This document shows, piece after piece, positions 6,283-6,374 of a stretch of DNA of 6,374 bases. The translations under genes and the position numbers were made by a program. The notes beneath the pieces are model-generated. The model searched no databases. It had not been told where the DNA came from and saw only the letters and a list, made by a program, of their open reading frames with translations. Origin of the DNA: Candidatus Hydrogenedentes bacterium CG07_land_8_20_14_0_80_42_17 (GTDB lineage Bacteria > UBA8481); contig PEWQ01000195.1 in the NCBI GenBank assembly GCA_002780065.1, positions 1 through 6,374 on the forward strand. Direction: 5' to 3'. Numbering within the stretch: the stretch's first letter is position 1; the number at the start of each line of letters is the position of its first letter.

Positions 6283-6374
6283 GGGCGAACACATAGGTTC
6301 GAAGGGCGAACACATAGATTCGAAGGGCGAACACATAGATTCGAAGGGCGAACACATAGGTTCGAAGGGCGAAC
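6283..6374. repeat. 21-bp tandem repeat, 4.4 units, continuing past the window
   Basis: The unit GGGCGAACACATAG(G/A)TTCGAA occurs at 6283-6303, 6304-6324, 6325-6345 and 6346-6366, plus the first 8 bases of a fifth copy. Units 1 and 4 have G and units 2 and 3 have A at one position; otherwise they are identical. Units 1 and 4 contain CGAAC-ACATAG-GTTCG inverted repeats, and TTCGAA marks each internal junction. It resembles the GGGCGAACACAT-GGTTCG-type intergenic repeats I recall from uncultured bacterial genomes; I cannot confirm this here. There are no spacers, so it is not CRISPR. Confidence 0.93.

Noticed and set aside
6283-6374. CRISPR array
   Set aside because: Units are directly abutting 21-bp copies with no unique spacers, so it is a simple tandem repeat.
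6274-6374. C-terminal end of a - strand gene entering from beyond the window through the repeat (ending at TGA 6274-6276)
   Set aside because: All three - strand frames are open in the repeat, so the open frame is uninformative and no family sequence is visible.

Overview
The window looks like chromosomal DNA of an uncultured or little-studied Gram-negative-type bacterium with moderately AT-rich DNA. Evidence for this is a lipoprotein signal, a c-di-GMP-type PilZ protein, an HDOD protein and a soluble multi-GAF histidine kinase. The style resembles Deltaproteobacteria-like or candidate-phylum genomes (for example Zixibacteria-type), but I cannot fix the taxon from sequence alone. The window holds no phage, transposase, CRISPR, rRNA or tRNA gene that I can support.

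Layout. At the left edge, on the + strand, is the 3' part of a site-2 protease (M50 family) gene, cut by the window start (3-596). It converges, with 37 bp between stop codons, on a five-gene run on the - strand covering 634-6146. In transcription order this run is: PilZ-domain protein (6146-5796), HDOD-domain protein (5795-4920), transglutaminase-like lipoprotein (4923-3442), small coiled-coil protein with an acidic/Pro-rich linker (3440-3075), and a cytosolic triple-GAF sensor histidine kinase (3033-634). The junctions are very tight (0 bp, 4-bp GTGA overlap, 1 bp), and only the last one opens up (41 bp, containing a small hairpin). This strongly suggests one transcription unit.

Right edge. 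Upstream of the PilZ gene is a short non-coding stretch (6147-6282) with a 22-bp imperfect palindrome at 6191-6212. A 21-bp tandem repeat then starts at 6283 and runs off the window.

Working together (inference). The operon combines a probable c-di-GMP receptor (PilZ), an HDOD signalling scaffold, a small adaptor-like protein ending in a FliM-N-like peptide, and a histidine kinase without a receiver of its own, plus one exported cysteine-protease-fold lipoprotein. The most interesting possibility is an uncharacterised signalling module linking c-di-GMP and phosphotransfer to a cell-envelope function. The small protein's C-terminal peptide would be a candidate docking site for a CheY-like receiver encoded elsewhere.
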